The translations under genes and the position numbers were made by a program. Under the pieces are notes generated by a model that saw only the letters and a program-made list of their open reading frames with translations, did not search any database and was not told the origin of the DNA. A stretch of 64,000 bases of DNA from Zygaena filipendulae (lineage: Eukaryota > Arthropoda > Insecta > Lepidoptera > Zygaenidae), in assembly GCA_907165275.2 (NCBI GenBank), contig OU015654.1, forward strand, positions 2,001,501 through 2,065,500, in the 5' to 3' direction. The first letter of the stretch is position 1. Every line of letters begins with the position of its first letter. This document shows, piece by piece, positions 1 through 11,732 of the stretch.

Positions 1-448
1 ATTCCCGCGAGAACTCCGGAGTTTGTGAGGTTATAATCTCTGGATCCACTAAACTGATTCTGAAAATTCTTTTATTTATAGGGAGCTACAGTGATCCAGA
101 GTGATATAGGGTACTTTTTACTCTGGAATTTCCTCGAGAACTCCGGAACTCGTTCATGAGTTGGTGAGTTTGTAGAGGGTAATCTCTGGATCTACTGAAC
201 TGATTTTAAAAATTCTTTCACATTTAAAAAGCTGCAGTGATCCTGACATAGGGTGCTTTTTATTCCGGGATTCCCGCGGGAACTCCGGTGTTAGTGACGT
301 TATAATCTCTGGATCTACTAAACCAATTTTAAAAATTCTTTCACTTATAGGAAGCTAAAGTGATCCTGAGTGACATAGGGTACTTTTTGCCCTTAATTCC
401 CGCGAGTACTCTGAAATTACCGCGGGTGAAACCGCGGGGGTCAGCTAG
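1..448 (+). mobile_element. Helitron-like copy with three tandem ~133-bp internal units
   Basis: Units starting at 1, 129 and 269 each run from TTCCCGCGGGAACTCCGG-like sequence through ATAATCTCTGGATC to AGGGTACTTTTT. The copy ends with the family 3' end: GC-rich hairpin CCGCGG-gtgaaa-CCGCGG, then CAGCTAG at 442-448. A 3' hairpin about 10 nt before CTRR is the Helitron signature. All later entries named Helitron-like belong to this family. Confidence 0.65.
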
Positions 449-450
449 TA

Positions 451-691
451 ATACAATATTTGGCGCGTACGCCGCCGCGCCGCCCGCCCGTAACAAATCG
501 AATCGGTCATTGACACTTATGTAGGTGCGGGCGTAGCGCTTGAAATTTCGTAGATAGGTCACCTCCAAACTAATGTTGAATAACTTTTAAAGTATTAATT
601 TTTTCGACATAATTTATAGTTTAATCATATTATTGTTTATTTTGTTAAATGGGGTGTATCAGGTTTTAGGTTAATTCATTAACACGTTGTA
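451..691 (-). mobile_element. MITE family D, truncated copy
   Basis: Right part of the family seen in full at 1553-1900: TTTGGCGCGTACGCCGC, GCTTGAAATTTCGTAGATAGG, AATGGGGTGTATCAGG, ending ATTAACACGTTGTA. It begins right after the Helitron CTAG. Confidence 0.7.
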
Positions 692-1062
692 TATGTATAC
701 AATATATCAACAGGCTTGTCTCTAGAGAGAGGGGAAGCAAGTGCCAAGCAGTGGGATGTAATATAGTAAACAACGTTTTAAAGTTTAATTATAACCCGAG
801 TTCAACTGTACAAAGGTTCTCAAAGTTTTAATGATGTAATGCTATATTTAACACGATCAACTTAGCAAAGTTGCTTGTAATCAACACTGTTGTGGACCGT
901 TTGTCCTGTCTTGACGATCGGAAAATTTAACTTTGAATATTTAAAGTCAAACTTGTAAGAGCACCGACAGTGATATTATGTTTTTATATCAATTGGCACA
1001 GGGGGAAAACTTGTGGGAACAGCGCTTCTTTTTTTTTTAATTATCATCGTCTTTCTGTATAA
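692..1062. other. no feature seen
   Basis: AT-rich unique-looking sequence without ORF, repeat or RNA signal that I can support. Confidence 0.4.
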
Positions 1063-1129
1063 CGACACAAGGTTATAGAGTGTTAGATCGAGTAGATCTG
1101 TACATTGTGAATTGGATTATTATTATTAT
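1063..1129 (+). mobile_element. 3' end of a tRNA-derived SINE, truncated
   Basis: Matches the tails of the SINEs at 53637 and 56093: AGTAGATCTGT, TTGTGAATTGGATT and an (ATT)n tail. Confidence 0.6.
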
Positions 1130-1552
1130 TTTTCTCTTTTTTTATGGGTAACTATGTCAGTGGACAGTGACAATGTTGCTCAGTGATAAAAATATCTTGT
1201 ACACCTAAAATTTTGAATAATTCTATGAATACGTATAGATTTTTTTTCAGGTTTTTTGCCCGTAGTATACGGTAAAGTCCTGTCAACAGGACTATTTAGA
1301 AAAATAATATTTTCCATAATTAAAACAAAAAAGATAGGACAAAGTGGACAGTTTGAAAAAAAAATATATTTTACGTGGTGCGGTTGCTTTTTAACTTCCA
1401 GAAAGAAGGCGGTTCTGAATTAGGCTGTATGTATGTTTTTTTTTAAATTTTCGATTATTCATTTTATTTTACCCATCAACCGTTCGATACTTAGAAGATA
1501 ATTATGATATTTTGGCAAGTAAGGGCCTTAAAAGACTTACCTAAACTTACTA
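1130..1552. other. non-coding; contains a GGAGGTTCT/poly-T type repeat edge
   Basis: Around 1390-1445 there is TTTTTAACTTCCAGAAAGAAGGCGGTTCT...TGTATGTATG followed by poly-T, a diverged form of the repeat edge seen at 15308-15418. Otherwise nothing recognised. Confidence 0.4.
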
Positions 1553-1900
1553 TACAACGTGTTAACGAATTAACTGAAAACTAGAAAGTAGTTTGCTCAG
1601 AATCAACTAGCGAATCGATCGCACTATGTATATAGGTTATATTTTTTCATTTTTACTAGCCCATGTCTAAATTATTTATAATACAATATTTGGCGCGTAC
1701 GCCGCCCGCAGTAAAAAAAGTTGAACCGGTAGGCGCGGGAGTAGCGCTTGGAATTTCGTAGATAGGTCACCTCCAAACTAATGTTGAATAACTTTTAAAG
1801 TATACATTTTTTCGACACGAAATATATTTTAATCATATTATTGTTAATTTTTTTTAAATGGGATGTATCAGGTTTTCAGTTAATTCATTAACAAGTTGTA
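1553..1900 (+). mobile_element. MITE family D, full copy (TA target duplication)
   Basis: 348 bp with ~23-bp inverted ends (TACAACGTGTTAACGAATTAAC and its near complement at the right end). Ends pair with flanking TA, fitting a Tc1/mariner-type MITE. Other copies: 451-691 and 38048-38393. Confidence 0.75.
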
Positions 1901-3110
1901 AAGTTTAGCTATGGTAGTAATTGAACTGTTTAGTAAATACTTATTTAATATTTACAATCTAATTCAACACCTACATAGAATTTTCTTTAGAACGAGCGGT
2001 GCTGTGAACTTCCGATGCAGATTTCATTATTATTTCTTTAATTAAATCTGAGGCGAAAGCAATTGACGTTCTTTTGTATTTTGAATTACCTACATCGAAT
2101 CGATTTAAAAAAGTTGAAATAGGTTACCAGGCCAGGGTTAGATGTTGCCTTTTAGTTTAAAAAAAAAACACGTCAGCTTGACATTTGTGTGACACGTGTG
2201 ACCATCCGTGCCGTTTTGAATGGGGATCACAAATTCAGAAAAATCTAATACCATGTATGTAAATATTGTAAATCTACTATAGCTGTTCATTGTCACGTAT
2301 GCGATCCTTATTAGTTTAAACTTTAAACTATGAAGAAATACGATATTGGCTGCCTATTCCCCTTACCTACCTAAAAAGCATGTGTTTACTTCAGTAACTA
2401 TGAACGCGTACGCGTGAGGATATGTATGAATTAACATAATATGCTTGAGTGAATAAATAAATGTTAAGGTCGTTGCCAACTTCCAAGTGTATCTAATACT
2501 TAAAGACTGGAAGAAATCCCCTCGTGGAATAACTCCACCTTTGAGCATAAATTACCCACTTATTTTAATTTTAGCAATTTGTAAAAACTTTGTTTATGTT
2601 CAATAAAGTATACAAACAAACAAACAAACTTACCTATCACTTCCGTTGACTTCATGCGCGTCACTTCCGTTGCCTTCTAAAAGTTAGGTACTTAAAAATC
2701 AAGAGATGTCTGATTCTTTTTGAAAAAAAAGATAAAAAAAAAGATAAAAAATGTTCATGAGATAAGATAACTGAGGCGTGACCGCAAGTGAACATAATTA
2801 CGCTCCGGTAGCGTGAATGAGCAGTGAGCACGGTTTAACACTGACATTTAAAATATGCTCTGCTATGGATATTTTTAACTGCTCTACGCTTTTAACCATA
2901 AAATGGCTTTTAAAATTGTCAAAGGCGATGCGATGATTTTTACCATATTATAACCCATAATACCCATATACCTATAAATATTGAAGAAAGCAAAGCTTGC
3001 TAAAGAAAACATCCTTTTAGTTTTGAAAATTAGAATTTAGTATGGAGATGTAGTACCTACCTAAATAAATGAATTAGTTTCGAAGCAAATTTTCTAGCGC
3101 TATATTATTA
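1901..3110. other. no gene seen
   Basis: AT-rich; only small random frames (for example 61 aa at 2363-2548, minus). A short (CAAA)n run lies near 2615. No feature supported. Confidence 0.4.
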
Positions 3111-3345
3111 ACTAGTTGTGCCCTGCGGTTTCAACCGCGTTAATTTCAGAGTTCCCGCGGGAATTCCGGGATAAAAAGTACCCTATGTGTTAATCTGATG
3201 TATAAGCTACATTATTGTAAAGTTTCATTTAAATCCATCCAGTAGTTTTTGCGTGAAAGAGTAACAAACATCCATCCATCCATCCATCCATCCATCCACC
3301 CATCCATACTTACAAACTTTCGAGTTTATAATATTAGTAGAATAA
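3111..3345 (-). mobile_element. Helitron-like copy with (CATC)n
   Basis: Starts CTAGTTGTGCCCTGCGGTTTCAACCGCG, continues with the GGGAATTCCGGGATAAAAAG core, and ends at TTTATAATATTAGTAG. A (CATC)n microsatellite occupies 3268-3307 in place of the (CAAA)n usual at this position. Confidence 0.7.
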
Positions 3346-3980
3346 AAAACAAATATTGCACTGCTATATGAAAGAGCTGCTTAAACAAGAATCTGATCAA
3401 TGGTTAAAAATAAAAAATAGATTGTATGTATAGTGAACAGAAGCGTCCTAAAAAAATTCTCGTTTTTAATTTTCGGTTAGGTAATTCCCGAAATTATGGT
3501 GTCGGTGTCGGTTAAAATATTAATCTGAAGTTACTATTCACACCGTTTCGGTTTGGTACCCCCTTCCAGACTAATCCTGTATCGAGCAGAGTTTACTCTA
3601 GGTAAAACCTTAGGCAGTAAAATGTTAGAATGTAAAGGCGAGTGCAAGTTGAAGATCAATAATATTTTCATCACTGCTCCCATCGGAAGACAAGCATTTT
3701 AAAAGTTAACTTTTAACGGAAGGTTCTGTTTCCATAGTGTACTCTCACCATCGCTACCTCAGTTATGCGGCTGCGTCACACGAAGCAAGTCCAACACACT
3801 CGTCAGCCGGATTGTGTTCATAATATAGCGAAATAAAAACATAATGTGTACTTTACTATTCATTACGCTTTATTTTTAAATAAACATAAAATTACTCATT
3901 GATATCCAATATGGAAGAGTACTTAAGGTGTTGGTGCATAGTATGAGTGGTAAGCGTTCAGTGGGATTTATAATATACCT
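3346..3980. other. no feature seen
   Basis: Non-coding AT-rich sequence, no repeat or ORF recognised. Confidence 0.35.
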
Positions 3981-3983
3981 ACA

Positions 3984-4200
3984 TGCTTGTGCCCCGCGGT
4001 TTCACCCGCGTGAGTTTCGGAATTCCCGCGAGAACTCCAAAGTAGAATAATTTACTCCTTATAGATAACATCAGCTAATTAGCTGTGAAAGTCCCGTCAA
4101 AATCCGTCCAACCTAGAGACGCCGGACCAAAACCCATCTCTACTCCAACCGCTTCGGAGATTCACCCACGTGAGTTTCGGAATTCCCGCAGGAACTCCAA
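3984..4200 (-). mobile_element. two partial Helitron-like 3' ends in tandem
   Basis: 3984-4042 and 4130-4198 each carry CACCCRCGTGAGTTTCGGAATTCCCGC. The second lacks the CTAG hairpin. Confidence 0.55.
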
Positions 4201-4512
4201 ACTTCTTTTATTCTTCTTCTCCGTACAATAACAAACAACAAAAAAGAGTCCAGCCGTTAGCACGTGATGCCGTGACCAAGGGAAAGGATTCATTTTTTAT
4301 ATAGATAATTTTTGTATTGAAATTTCAATACGAAAAATTCACCAAGTAGATAGTAGATCCCGCACAGTTAAAAACTTACCAGTTCAAGTAAGTAACAAAT
4401 GTATGATCATCATCAAATAACGTACTTTGAAAAGTATACCGAAAGAAAAGGCTCTACATAAACCACTTGGTCATTTTTGGCGGTCAGCCATGGCAATATT
4501 CGACTCTTTAGT

Positions 4513-4555
4513 CAACTCAGCCCGCTCGAAACTGATCTCGCGGGCTGAGTTGACC
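4513..4555. repeat. hairpin with 15-bp perfect arms
   Basis: GTCAACTCAGCCCGC and its exact complement flank a 14-nt loop. GTCAACTCAGC occurs again at 4583. Not protein coding. Confidence 0.7.
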
Positions 4556-4599
4556 AAATAATAAAATTTATTATTTTCCTTTAGTCAACTCAGCGAACT

Positions 4600-5640
4600 A
4601 AAAAAAAATGTATTGCAGTGTCTAACCTCACTCAACGTTACTTGCAATAATATATAGAATTTTCTTTGCAACTATTACATTTTCAAAATACATGCCGTTT
4701 TCATCTTTGCCAGTCTAGTGTTCGACCAAAATGCAAATTTATACATATAGCTAGTATAGTATTATATTATCTGAACCTATACATAGTGCAAAATGCAATC
4801 AGTTGTTTAATTAAACTACATGAAAAACTACTTTTGCCAAACATAGGATCGATTGAAGCACTAGGGCGACGTTTTGTCTATCCTTTAATCTCTTAACCCT
4901 ATTAAAATCAAGTTTCAACTCTGACACATGGATGGATAGACGGTAGTGATCATGTTAGTGTTCCATTTTTCCTCCTTATGCATGGAGCCCTGAAAATGTC
5001 TCAAACAAAGTATGAAAACGCTTCATTTCTATAACTTGCAGACCGTCTTTGCCCCATATATGGAATTCAGGGCCGCTAGCGTTGCGTAATTGAGTATTTC
5101 GAGAAGTGATCCGATGCCTATTCGTGATATGATGACATCTGTGTTTGGGAGGCATCTAAAGCCATATTATTATTTGGTTGTAGTCTTGTAGAGTGATATT
5201 TGTAATTTTCTTTGGTTGTAGTATGACGTGTTTTTTATAAGGCAATGTAACGCGACGTTAGGAATCAAAACCTATAGAGTTATAATTTAATATTTAGTTA
5301 TAATTTTTTTATTTATTTATTTAAGTAAATATATATTTTTTTTCCTTTTAAGATTTTTTAAAGGTCAAAAAATTGACCATGAATCATGATATTTGCCAAG
5401 AAGCTATAACAATACGTCTTATATAATAGCACAAGTAAAAGGAATATAATCAGGAAACCACAAAATTTGTGGTTACATAACACACAAAAAAAAACCACAC
5501 AAAAAAAATTTATAAATCTTCGAAACTAGATTTTCTTGATGAACGAACTATTCATATGCCCATTGCCCACATATTTGTACGGAACGCTCGGTACGAGAGG
5601 CCGACTCGCATTTGGCCGGTATTATTAGGTATTTATACAA
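4600..5640. other. no gene seen
   Basis: Non-coding; the 76-aa frame at 4666 has no ATG in good context or family features. No repeats recognised apart from A/T runs. Confidence 0.35.
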
Positions 5641-5966
5641 TAGGGATGTTGACTACTATTGAAAATCGAAATTCTAATTAGTCCGTCAGTTAGAAAATAA
5701 AAAAACAATAGACACGTACTTTTTGCTTTTTCAAATAAATTAAAATATACAGAGATAAAGCGCATTAAAGTTTAGGGTGAGAGGGTCGTGACGTCACTAA
5801 CCGCTAAAACCGCCATACAAACTGTCAGAATAGTGACGTCACGCGAAATTCCAACTCAATATATCGCCGTTATTTTTTGTTTACGTAAAAAAAGAAAAAA
5901 TACGTGTCCAATATTTTTAATAATCTACAAGACGGACTAAAAAATAAAAATTAGTCAACATGCCTA
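5641..5966 (-). mobile_element. MITE family B copy with two CRE-like palindromes
   Basis: Ends GGGATGTTGACTAC...TAGTCCGTC and inverted TAGTCAACATGCC. Contains TGACGTCA at 5789-5796 and 5834-5841. This ~330-bp family recurs at 11357, 40875, 41288, 49192, 49462 and 53277. Confidence 0.75.
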
Positions 5967-5971
5967 TTCAC

Positions 5972-6069
5972 GCGAGAATCTTGCGAGAACGCGAGAAAAC
6001 CACGAGAAACGGCGGAGAACATCGGCTCCACATACACGTTCTCGTGGTTTTCTCGCAAGATTCTCGCGT
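5972..6069. repeat. long inverted repeat (GCGAGAATCTTGCGAGA arms)
   Basis: Left arm GCGAGAATCTTGCGAGA plus AAACCACGAGAA pairs with the right arm near 6038-6068; the left arm has an extra 8 nt (acgcgaga). Loop about 30 nt. The 71-aa frame across it is a by-product. Confidence 0.7.
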
Positions 6070-6198
6070 TAATTTGGATCGGGCTTTACTCGGAGTTCAT
6101 GTGAAGAAACAAAAAAAAATCACTTTTCACACATTTTTTGTCCCCGCTAAAAACTTTTTCCATCTATTTTTATAATAAATATATAGCATTTATTCTCA

Positions 6199-6410
6199 AC
6201 TAGCTGTGCCCCGCTGTTTCACCCGCGTTAGACGCTTGTATTTATAACACCTTTTTTTCCTGACATCTGATTAAAATGAAACAAAACCTATAATTATGTT
6301 GCTCCAAGCTAAACTTAATCTATAGGTACCTATGAAAACCGCAGTATAATCCGTTCAGTAGTTCCGAGGAACAGAACCGCGAATTCTACTCTTTTACATA
6401 CAAAAATGTA
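6199..6410 (-). mobile_element. Helitron-like copy, second subfamily
   Basis: Begins CTAGCTGTGCCCCGCTGTTTCACCCGCG, then a distinct interior (CCTGACATCTGATTAAAATG, CCGTTCAGTAG) shared with 38415-38710. Confidence 0.6.
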
Positions 6411-6572
6411 TTAAGTTAGTATGTTATACGAGTAGTATGTAAGTAGGTATAGATCACAATGACATAATCTACACACTTTAGATTTTAGAAACTTGTCTAT
6501 GATTAGTAAAGTGCCTAAAGTAAGGGAGCGATCAGCGAACGATTGGGTTAGGTATAAATAGATGTTAAAACT

Positions 6573-6757
6573 TAACCGCCGCACTCAGAGTCGACTTTAA
6601 TGATTACTTAGTTAAGTATAGATTTTTAAAACAAAACTGCCGAAATCAGAGAAGTTCAGTAAATTAATGATAATTGGCATTTAATGAGATGTAACTTAAT
6701 TAGTTAAATGCCAATTAATATTAATTTATTAAACTTGTCTGATTGCAGCAGTTTTGT
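6573..6757 (+). mobile_element. MITE family C, right-truncated copy
   Basis: Starts after TTA with ACCGCCGCACTCAGAGTCGAC and includes the palindromic centre (AATTGGCATTTAATGAG...AATGCCAATTAA), but the right arm stops at GCAGCAGTTTTGT. Full copy at 60456-60692. Confidence 0.7.
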
Positions 6758-7852
6758 CCTGACATTTAAATATCATCCAAACATCAAACTCGCTACACAG
6801 CCCACCCCACTGGCCACTATCTACAAACGCTGCGAGTTTATAATCAAGCATCTGTACTTTTTGATTAATCATTGAAAATGAGAGACACAAAAATTATTTT
6901 GACTTTTCATGTATCTTTTTACCTACTTATCGAATATAATTATTGGAAAATCATCTAAAACCGAAATTAATAGAAATAATTTAAATTCACTGCCATCTGT
7001 GGGCCTATATGCAGAGATTCTTCAGTATGCTTTACAAAGACATTGCAAGTTGATCTAGTTTTGCTACTCAACGCTAGATGACACTAAAAATGTTTCTTTA
7101 TGTTTGCAATAGATGGCGTTACAAATATTAAAACGGAATGTTTTACCTCAGAGTAAATAACTACGTTTCAAAATATTATTGAATGAATTTTACATTTGAT
7201 TTTTCACATTTGACATTAAAAATAATGGTCAAATTCACCAATTCAAATGCGTCGACATAATTTTAGTGAATTTAATAAGAATAAAAGAGCAGGTAACTAT
7301 TTTAGTTAGGAGAAACTTGCCTATTTATAACGTGATGCCAACTATAAAACGCCGCAATGCATGCCATGTCATTGACCGTGCAAAAGAATAAAACAAGAAT
7401 AAAATATAGGTAGGTATATGGCAGGCATAACAAGGGTGAACGTTTATCGGGCAATTTTACCCATGGGTGTTGCAATTTGTCGAGTCATTTGCCATGTACA
7501 CACAAAGCGCTCTGTTTGTTTGAATCGTAAAGTGAACACACCCTTATAAACCACCACCACCCACCTTCACTAACCTTCCAAGACCTTCCACACCCCTCTC
7601 AACAAAGAACAAACTGTACTCACAGGACAGTTTCCAGCATAGTTTAGGGATCTTTTCAATTTGGTTCATAAAATCCACCGTCCACTCATTGGCAGGTGAC
7701 CACATTTACGTCACTTTCGCTATAGGATTGTAACAGTAAAATCGAGCTAGTATGCTACGGTCCCCCTTATCGGATACAACCTTCGTTCGTTTATACAGTC
7801 CAAGCCATTGTTTTAAAAAAACAATGTAGAACTTACCGAAGAAACATTTGAA
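6758..7852. other. non-coding region upstream of the PET/LIM exon
   Basis: Contains short repeat-like pieces (AGATGGCGTTACAAATATT near 7110) but no gene. May hold the promoter of the exon at 7853; I see no clear core promoter. Confidence 0.35.
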
Positions 7853-8578
7853 ATGATCTGGATTTCTGTAAACATTTTCAAATTCATAAAAACATTCTTT
7901 GTCAAGAGATTTGTTGGGAGGAGGAGCAAAGGGAGCACTATGCGAAGAAGAAGGGAATCAGTTGCGTTAGTATACAAGAAGACCACGAGATTTCTGTCGT
8001 CAAACACAGCTAACTTGCTGAAAAGAATGCCAAACACAAAACGATATAGAGCCTTACCTAAAATGGAAGAGGAACCGGAACACGATGCGGTTAAGGAAAT
8101 AACAAAAATAAATGAAGACTTGGACGAAGCTGACAATGATTTGGGAGAGAGAGACTTGGATTATTATTTAGGGGTGAGAAAAAAGGAGACCTATTGGAGA
8201 GATTTAGAAGGTAGAGAACAAATAATGAAGGACTATCTCCTCTACCACTGCGGGATAACACAAGACGATTACGATAAGAATTACAAGAAAGTAGGTGTCA
8301 CAGAAGCGTCACTGACCGTACAACCGAGGTTTAAACAAGTGCCTTTTAAAATCCAGAAAAAGAAAGGAAGGCAGTCTTTCAGAAAGGACACTGAATCCTG
8401 GTGCGAGAAGACTGGTCTATTCCGAATGTTTATTAACCGAAGAGATAGTGATTGTTCTTCGGATAGTTATAGCGAAATTGACTCGAATGAAGATAAGGCT
8501 GATGACGATAATGAATCAATTGTAATTATAAAGAAAGGATACAGAGGGCTGACTGTTGACGATTTTATTTCAATAAAG
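7853..8578 (+). CDS. host exon, N-terminal part of a PET/LIM (Testin/Prickle-like) protein
   Basis: 242 codons open from ATG 7853 to a donor at 8578/8579 (aaag|gtccgt), phase 0. The protein is charged: RRRRES, an acidic helix (NEDLDEADNDLGERDLDYYLG), LLYHCGITQDDYD, then a Ser/Asp-rich stretch and ends TVDDFISIK. The first ~25 residues are hydrophobic and may not belong; ATGs at 7940 or 8027 are alternatives. It joins in frame to 8745-8830, which carries the diagnostic Cys motif. Sequence between them reads into a stop at 8656, so splicing is required. This would be a long 5' exon like that of the Spiny-legs isoform of insect prickle; that naming is inference. Confidence 0.6.
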
Positions 8579-8744
8579 GTCCGTTTTACTGAGTCTATTG
8601 TTTTTTTAAACCTGTTATCTTACTTAAAACATTCATTTTTGGATATTTTTTTTTAATAGGTACCTACTTAGTTATTTTATTGAACTATCACGGGCATGCT
8701 AATTACTGTTTTTTTTTTTTAATTTTTTTTTCTTTTGTTAACAG

Positions 8745-8830
8745 GGAGTACGGATAAAAGAAGTGTCAGAAGGGAGACCGTGTGACAACTGTCCAGAATT
8801 GTGTCCGGGATTCATCGCACATGCTTGGAG
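8745..8830 (+). CDS. host exon with PET-family Cys motif (Testin/Prickle-like)
   Basis: 86-nt exon between a strong acceptor (cttttgttaacag) and a strong donor (tggag|gtaagt), entered in phase 0 and left in phase 2. It encodes GRPCDNCPELCPGFIAHAWR, matching the C-x2-C-x3-C-x-GF-x2-H-x-WR signature that precedes the PET domain in Testin and insect Prickle/Espinas proteins. The family continues with K-x-C-x2-C-x-C, which would lie in the next exon; I do not find that exon in the window, so the shared PET and LIM exons are presumably beyond 64 kb. Confidence 0.65.
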
Positions 8831-9665
8831 GTAAGTTAAAAAAATTAATTGAGTTTAACAAATATTGATAACATTCGAAACAAACAAAATTGAGGTCTCT
8901 ATCACGTTTAAATCAGACATGTTTTAACTCATTATTTGTAGAGTAAATGATAAATGTCAATGGACTGTTTGTTATTTTGACAATTGTTTATCTCGGAGTT
9001 TTTGTCGGAACTCGTAATTGACCCAGGAAATAGATAAACATACTTAGTTGACACATTATAATTAAATGTTATATTGGTTCTAAATTCTGTGTATAAACTT
9101 TTAGGGAACGATGCAAGAAAAGATAATCATGAAAGTAGTGAATTCAAAGAATTGTAAACTTTTAATTAAATTCAAACAAATAATTATAATAATTGTGAAA
9201 TAGTTCAATATCTGTTCTCTCAATATCTTGACCAAGATTTCTAGTTTGATATTATATGTAACCACAGATAGTAAAGTATAATATATATTATACTAGTAAC
9301 GTAATTATAGTTTTGACAACCCTCAAGCCATTGTATGCCAATGTGTTCTTAGGACTAAATTATCATAACAAAACATTGAAACACAAAAACGTGTCTAAAA
9401 TCACGAACAATCAGGATAATATGTTACCAAATTGATTTTGCTGTTTGCTGGCGGCGCTACTGTCACGTGAAACACTTTGTTTCTTTACAAATATGAGTAG
9501 TTCCAACAATATCCGTTCTGATTGAATGATTGTATCTACTTGAGAATATCGTCGCCGGCGCACCATGTCAAACGAGTTGATGAATACTCATTTGACATTG
9601 TGCTGCGATTGGTTGCCAAAGAGAGACGTGTTCAACAAAAAGTATATTAGTCAAGATTGATAATA
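8831..9665. other. intron, no feature seen
   Basis: Begins with the strong donor gtaagt at 8831. AT-rich with no ORF or repeat recognised. Confidence 0.45.
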
Positions 9666-9880
9666 ATGTGTTTATCATTAAAACGATCGGAGTGGATTGA
9701 AGTGTCGCGTTGTTTGGGCAGTAATGATAACGATGCTTCAAAAACGGAGAGAAAAATACAAAAATTCCCATCCAGGGAGAGGAATCACGCTGTTAGAAGG
9801 AGGAAAAATAATAACAACAATTTAAGATCACACGTGAACTGTCAAAGTTGTGCCAAGATAGCTCAGATAGAAGAGAATAG
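9666..9880 (+). CDS. candidate alternative host first exon
   Basis: ATG 9666 opens 71 codons plus 2 nt to a donor-like aatag|gtgacg; left in phase 2, the same phase as the exon ending at 8830, with a split Arg codon (AG|). The protein is basic with an Asn run and a Cys pair (CQSCAKI). No family match. It could be an alternative 5' exon of the PET/LIM gene; the donor is mediocre and chance is possible. Confidence 0.3.
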
Positions 9881-9882
9881 GT

Positions 9883-10789
9883 GACGAATTGGTGCAGTTT
9901 AAAGTTGTGGAGTGAGTTTTATTATTGGATTGGTAGGTATCCAGACTTTAGGTAGTGTAGATTTTTGTGCCCACGTCCAATATGGCGAGTTCGTAAAGTT
10001 GTAAATTTTAGCTAAATCTTGATTTAATTTTCTGGAAATTTTATTTCGTAATTAATTGGTATATTTCTAAGATAGGTACTTATTCATTTTATTTTATATC
10101 GATGAGAATGACCAATAAGTATACTATTGTGAACTACTGTGAATGAAAATGATTCAATATATTTAATTTCCTTTTTTCAATATTCAGTGTATAAAATCTA
10201 TTGTTGTTGAATAATTTGGTTCCATAAAACTCTGTATTTTTTGTTTCCTAAAGGTCAGTAAACCTAATCAATATTCATAACCTTGTGCAGTGGTTTGTAG
10301 CCATTATCCGTGAAGTGCTGCATTTATTTACGCCTTAAAAGAACAATAGGAAAACATCATGAAGTAATCATTTCTTTAATGACTCAAGTAATGTCCAAAC
10401 AACTTTTGTTCAGGTGGTTTGTGAGTTTATACACACATTTACACTTACTCATTATACATAGGTAGGTAGGTACACTTGATGTTTGAAAGTAAAATGAAAC
10501 ATAATAATGACAACAAAGACATTCTCAGAAGTAAGTAGCTATGTTGACGGATACAAATTGATTTAGTAATGATAATACATATATTAAGTCGAGAACTTGA
10601 CCTCTAGTGAACCTCTAGTAACAACCTCTAACAGACTGTTTGTTTACACTTTATAGTGCAAAAAAATTATATACTTGTGGATGAGCTGCAGTATTACGAA
10701 TCTTTACTAGTACTTTAGTAGGTATCTACTATTCAAAATGCTCATGTTTTCTTAAGAAAAACCTCATTATTTGATCTTAACTTAACCTT
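9883..10789. other. no gene seen
   Basis: AT-rich non-coding sequence with a short TAGGTAGGTAGG run near 10460. Confidence 0.35.
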
Positions 10790-10955
10790 CGTTAGTTTCG
10801 GGGTTCCCGCGGGAATTCCGAGATAAAAAGTACCCTGTACCTACGTGTCATCCGTGATCATTTCTGAGTGTGAGCTCCCGCAAGATTTCGGGGATAAAAG
10901 TACCTTATGTCCTTTTCTGTATCCCTCACAACGTGTATCCAAAATTTAATAATGA
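10790..10955 (-). mobile_element. partial Helitron-like copy
   Basis: Core CGGGGTTCCCGCGGGAATTCCGAGATAAAAAGTACCC, then a second diverged core (GAGCTCCCGCAAGATTTCGGG). Confidence 0.55.
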
Positions 10956-11219
10956 TTTAATAATTCGTAAAACCTGGGAAGACTTGCTGTTCCGATGATG
11001 ATAAGGCAACAAGTAATTGAACTTATTATAAAAGTAAGTACCTACTTCATTATATGCTGCCCTAACTTTTAAACTCCAGTGTACCTATATGGATATAGCT
11101 AGGTGATGAAATCATACAACAAGCAAACAAGCGAGTCAGTAAACACGTCAATCACGAAGAAAATATTAAATTACAATTTCCCAGCACAATCGACTTCTTG
11201 ACAGCACCATCAATCTAAG

Positions 11220-11732
11220 CTAATATTATAAAGGGGAAAGATTTGATTTTTTCTTGTTATTTAAGATTTATATCATAAACTACTGGCCCGATTTCAAAAA
11301 ATCTTTCACTATTAGAACGCTACATTATCCCTGAGTAACATAGGCTATACCCGAAATGGGCATGTTGACTAATTTTTATTTTTTAGTCCATCTTGTAGAT
11401 TATTAAAAAATATTGGACACGTATTTTTTCTTTTTTTACGTAATCAAAAAATAAGATATATTGAGTTGAAATTTCGCGTGACGTCACTATTCTGACAGTT
11501 TGTATGGCGGTTTTAGCGGTTAGTGACGTCACGACCCCCTCACCCTAAACTTTAATGCGCTTTATATCTGTATATTTTAATTTATTTGAAAAAGCAAAAA
11601 ATACGTGTCTATTGTTTTTTTATTTTCTAACTGACGGACTAATTAGAATTTTGATTTTTTAAAGTAGTCCACATCCCTATTTCCGCGGAAACTCAGAAAT
11701 TACCGCGGGTGAAACCAGGAGAACAGCTAGTC
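11220..11732 (+). mobile_element. Helitron-like copy interrupted by MITE B
   Basis: Left part TAATATTATAAAGGGG to CATAGGCTATACCC (11220-11356) and right part CGCGGAAACTCAGAAATTACCGCGGGTGAAACC to CAGCTAG (11680-11732) are one element split by the MITE at 11357-11679. Confidence 0.6.
11357..11679 (+). mobile_element. MITE family B copy nested in a Helitron-like element
   Basis: Full copy: GGGCATGTTGACTAA at the left, CATCCC at the right, and two TGACGTCA palindromes. Opposite orientation to the copy at 5641. Confidence 0.8.
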
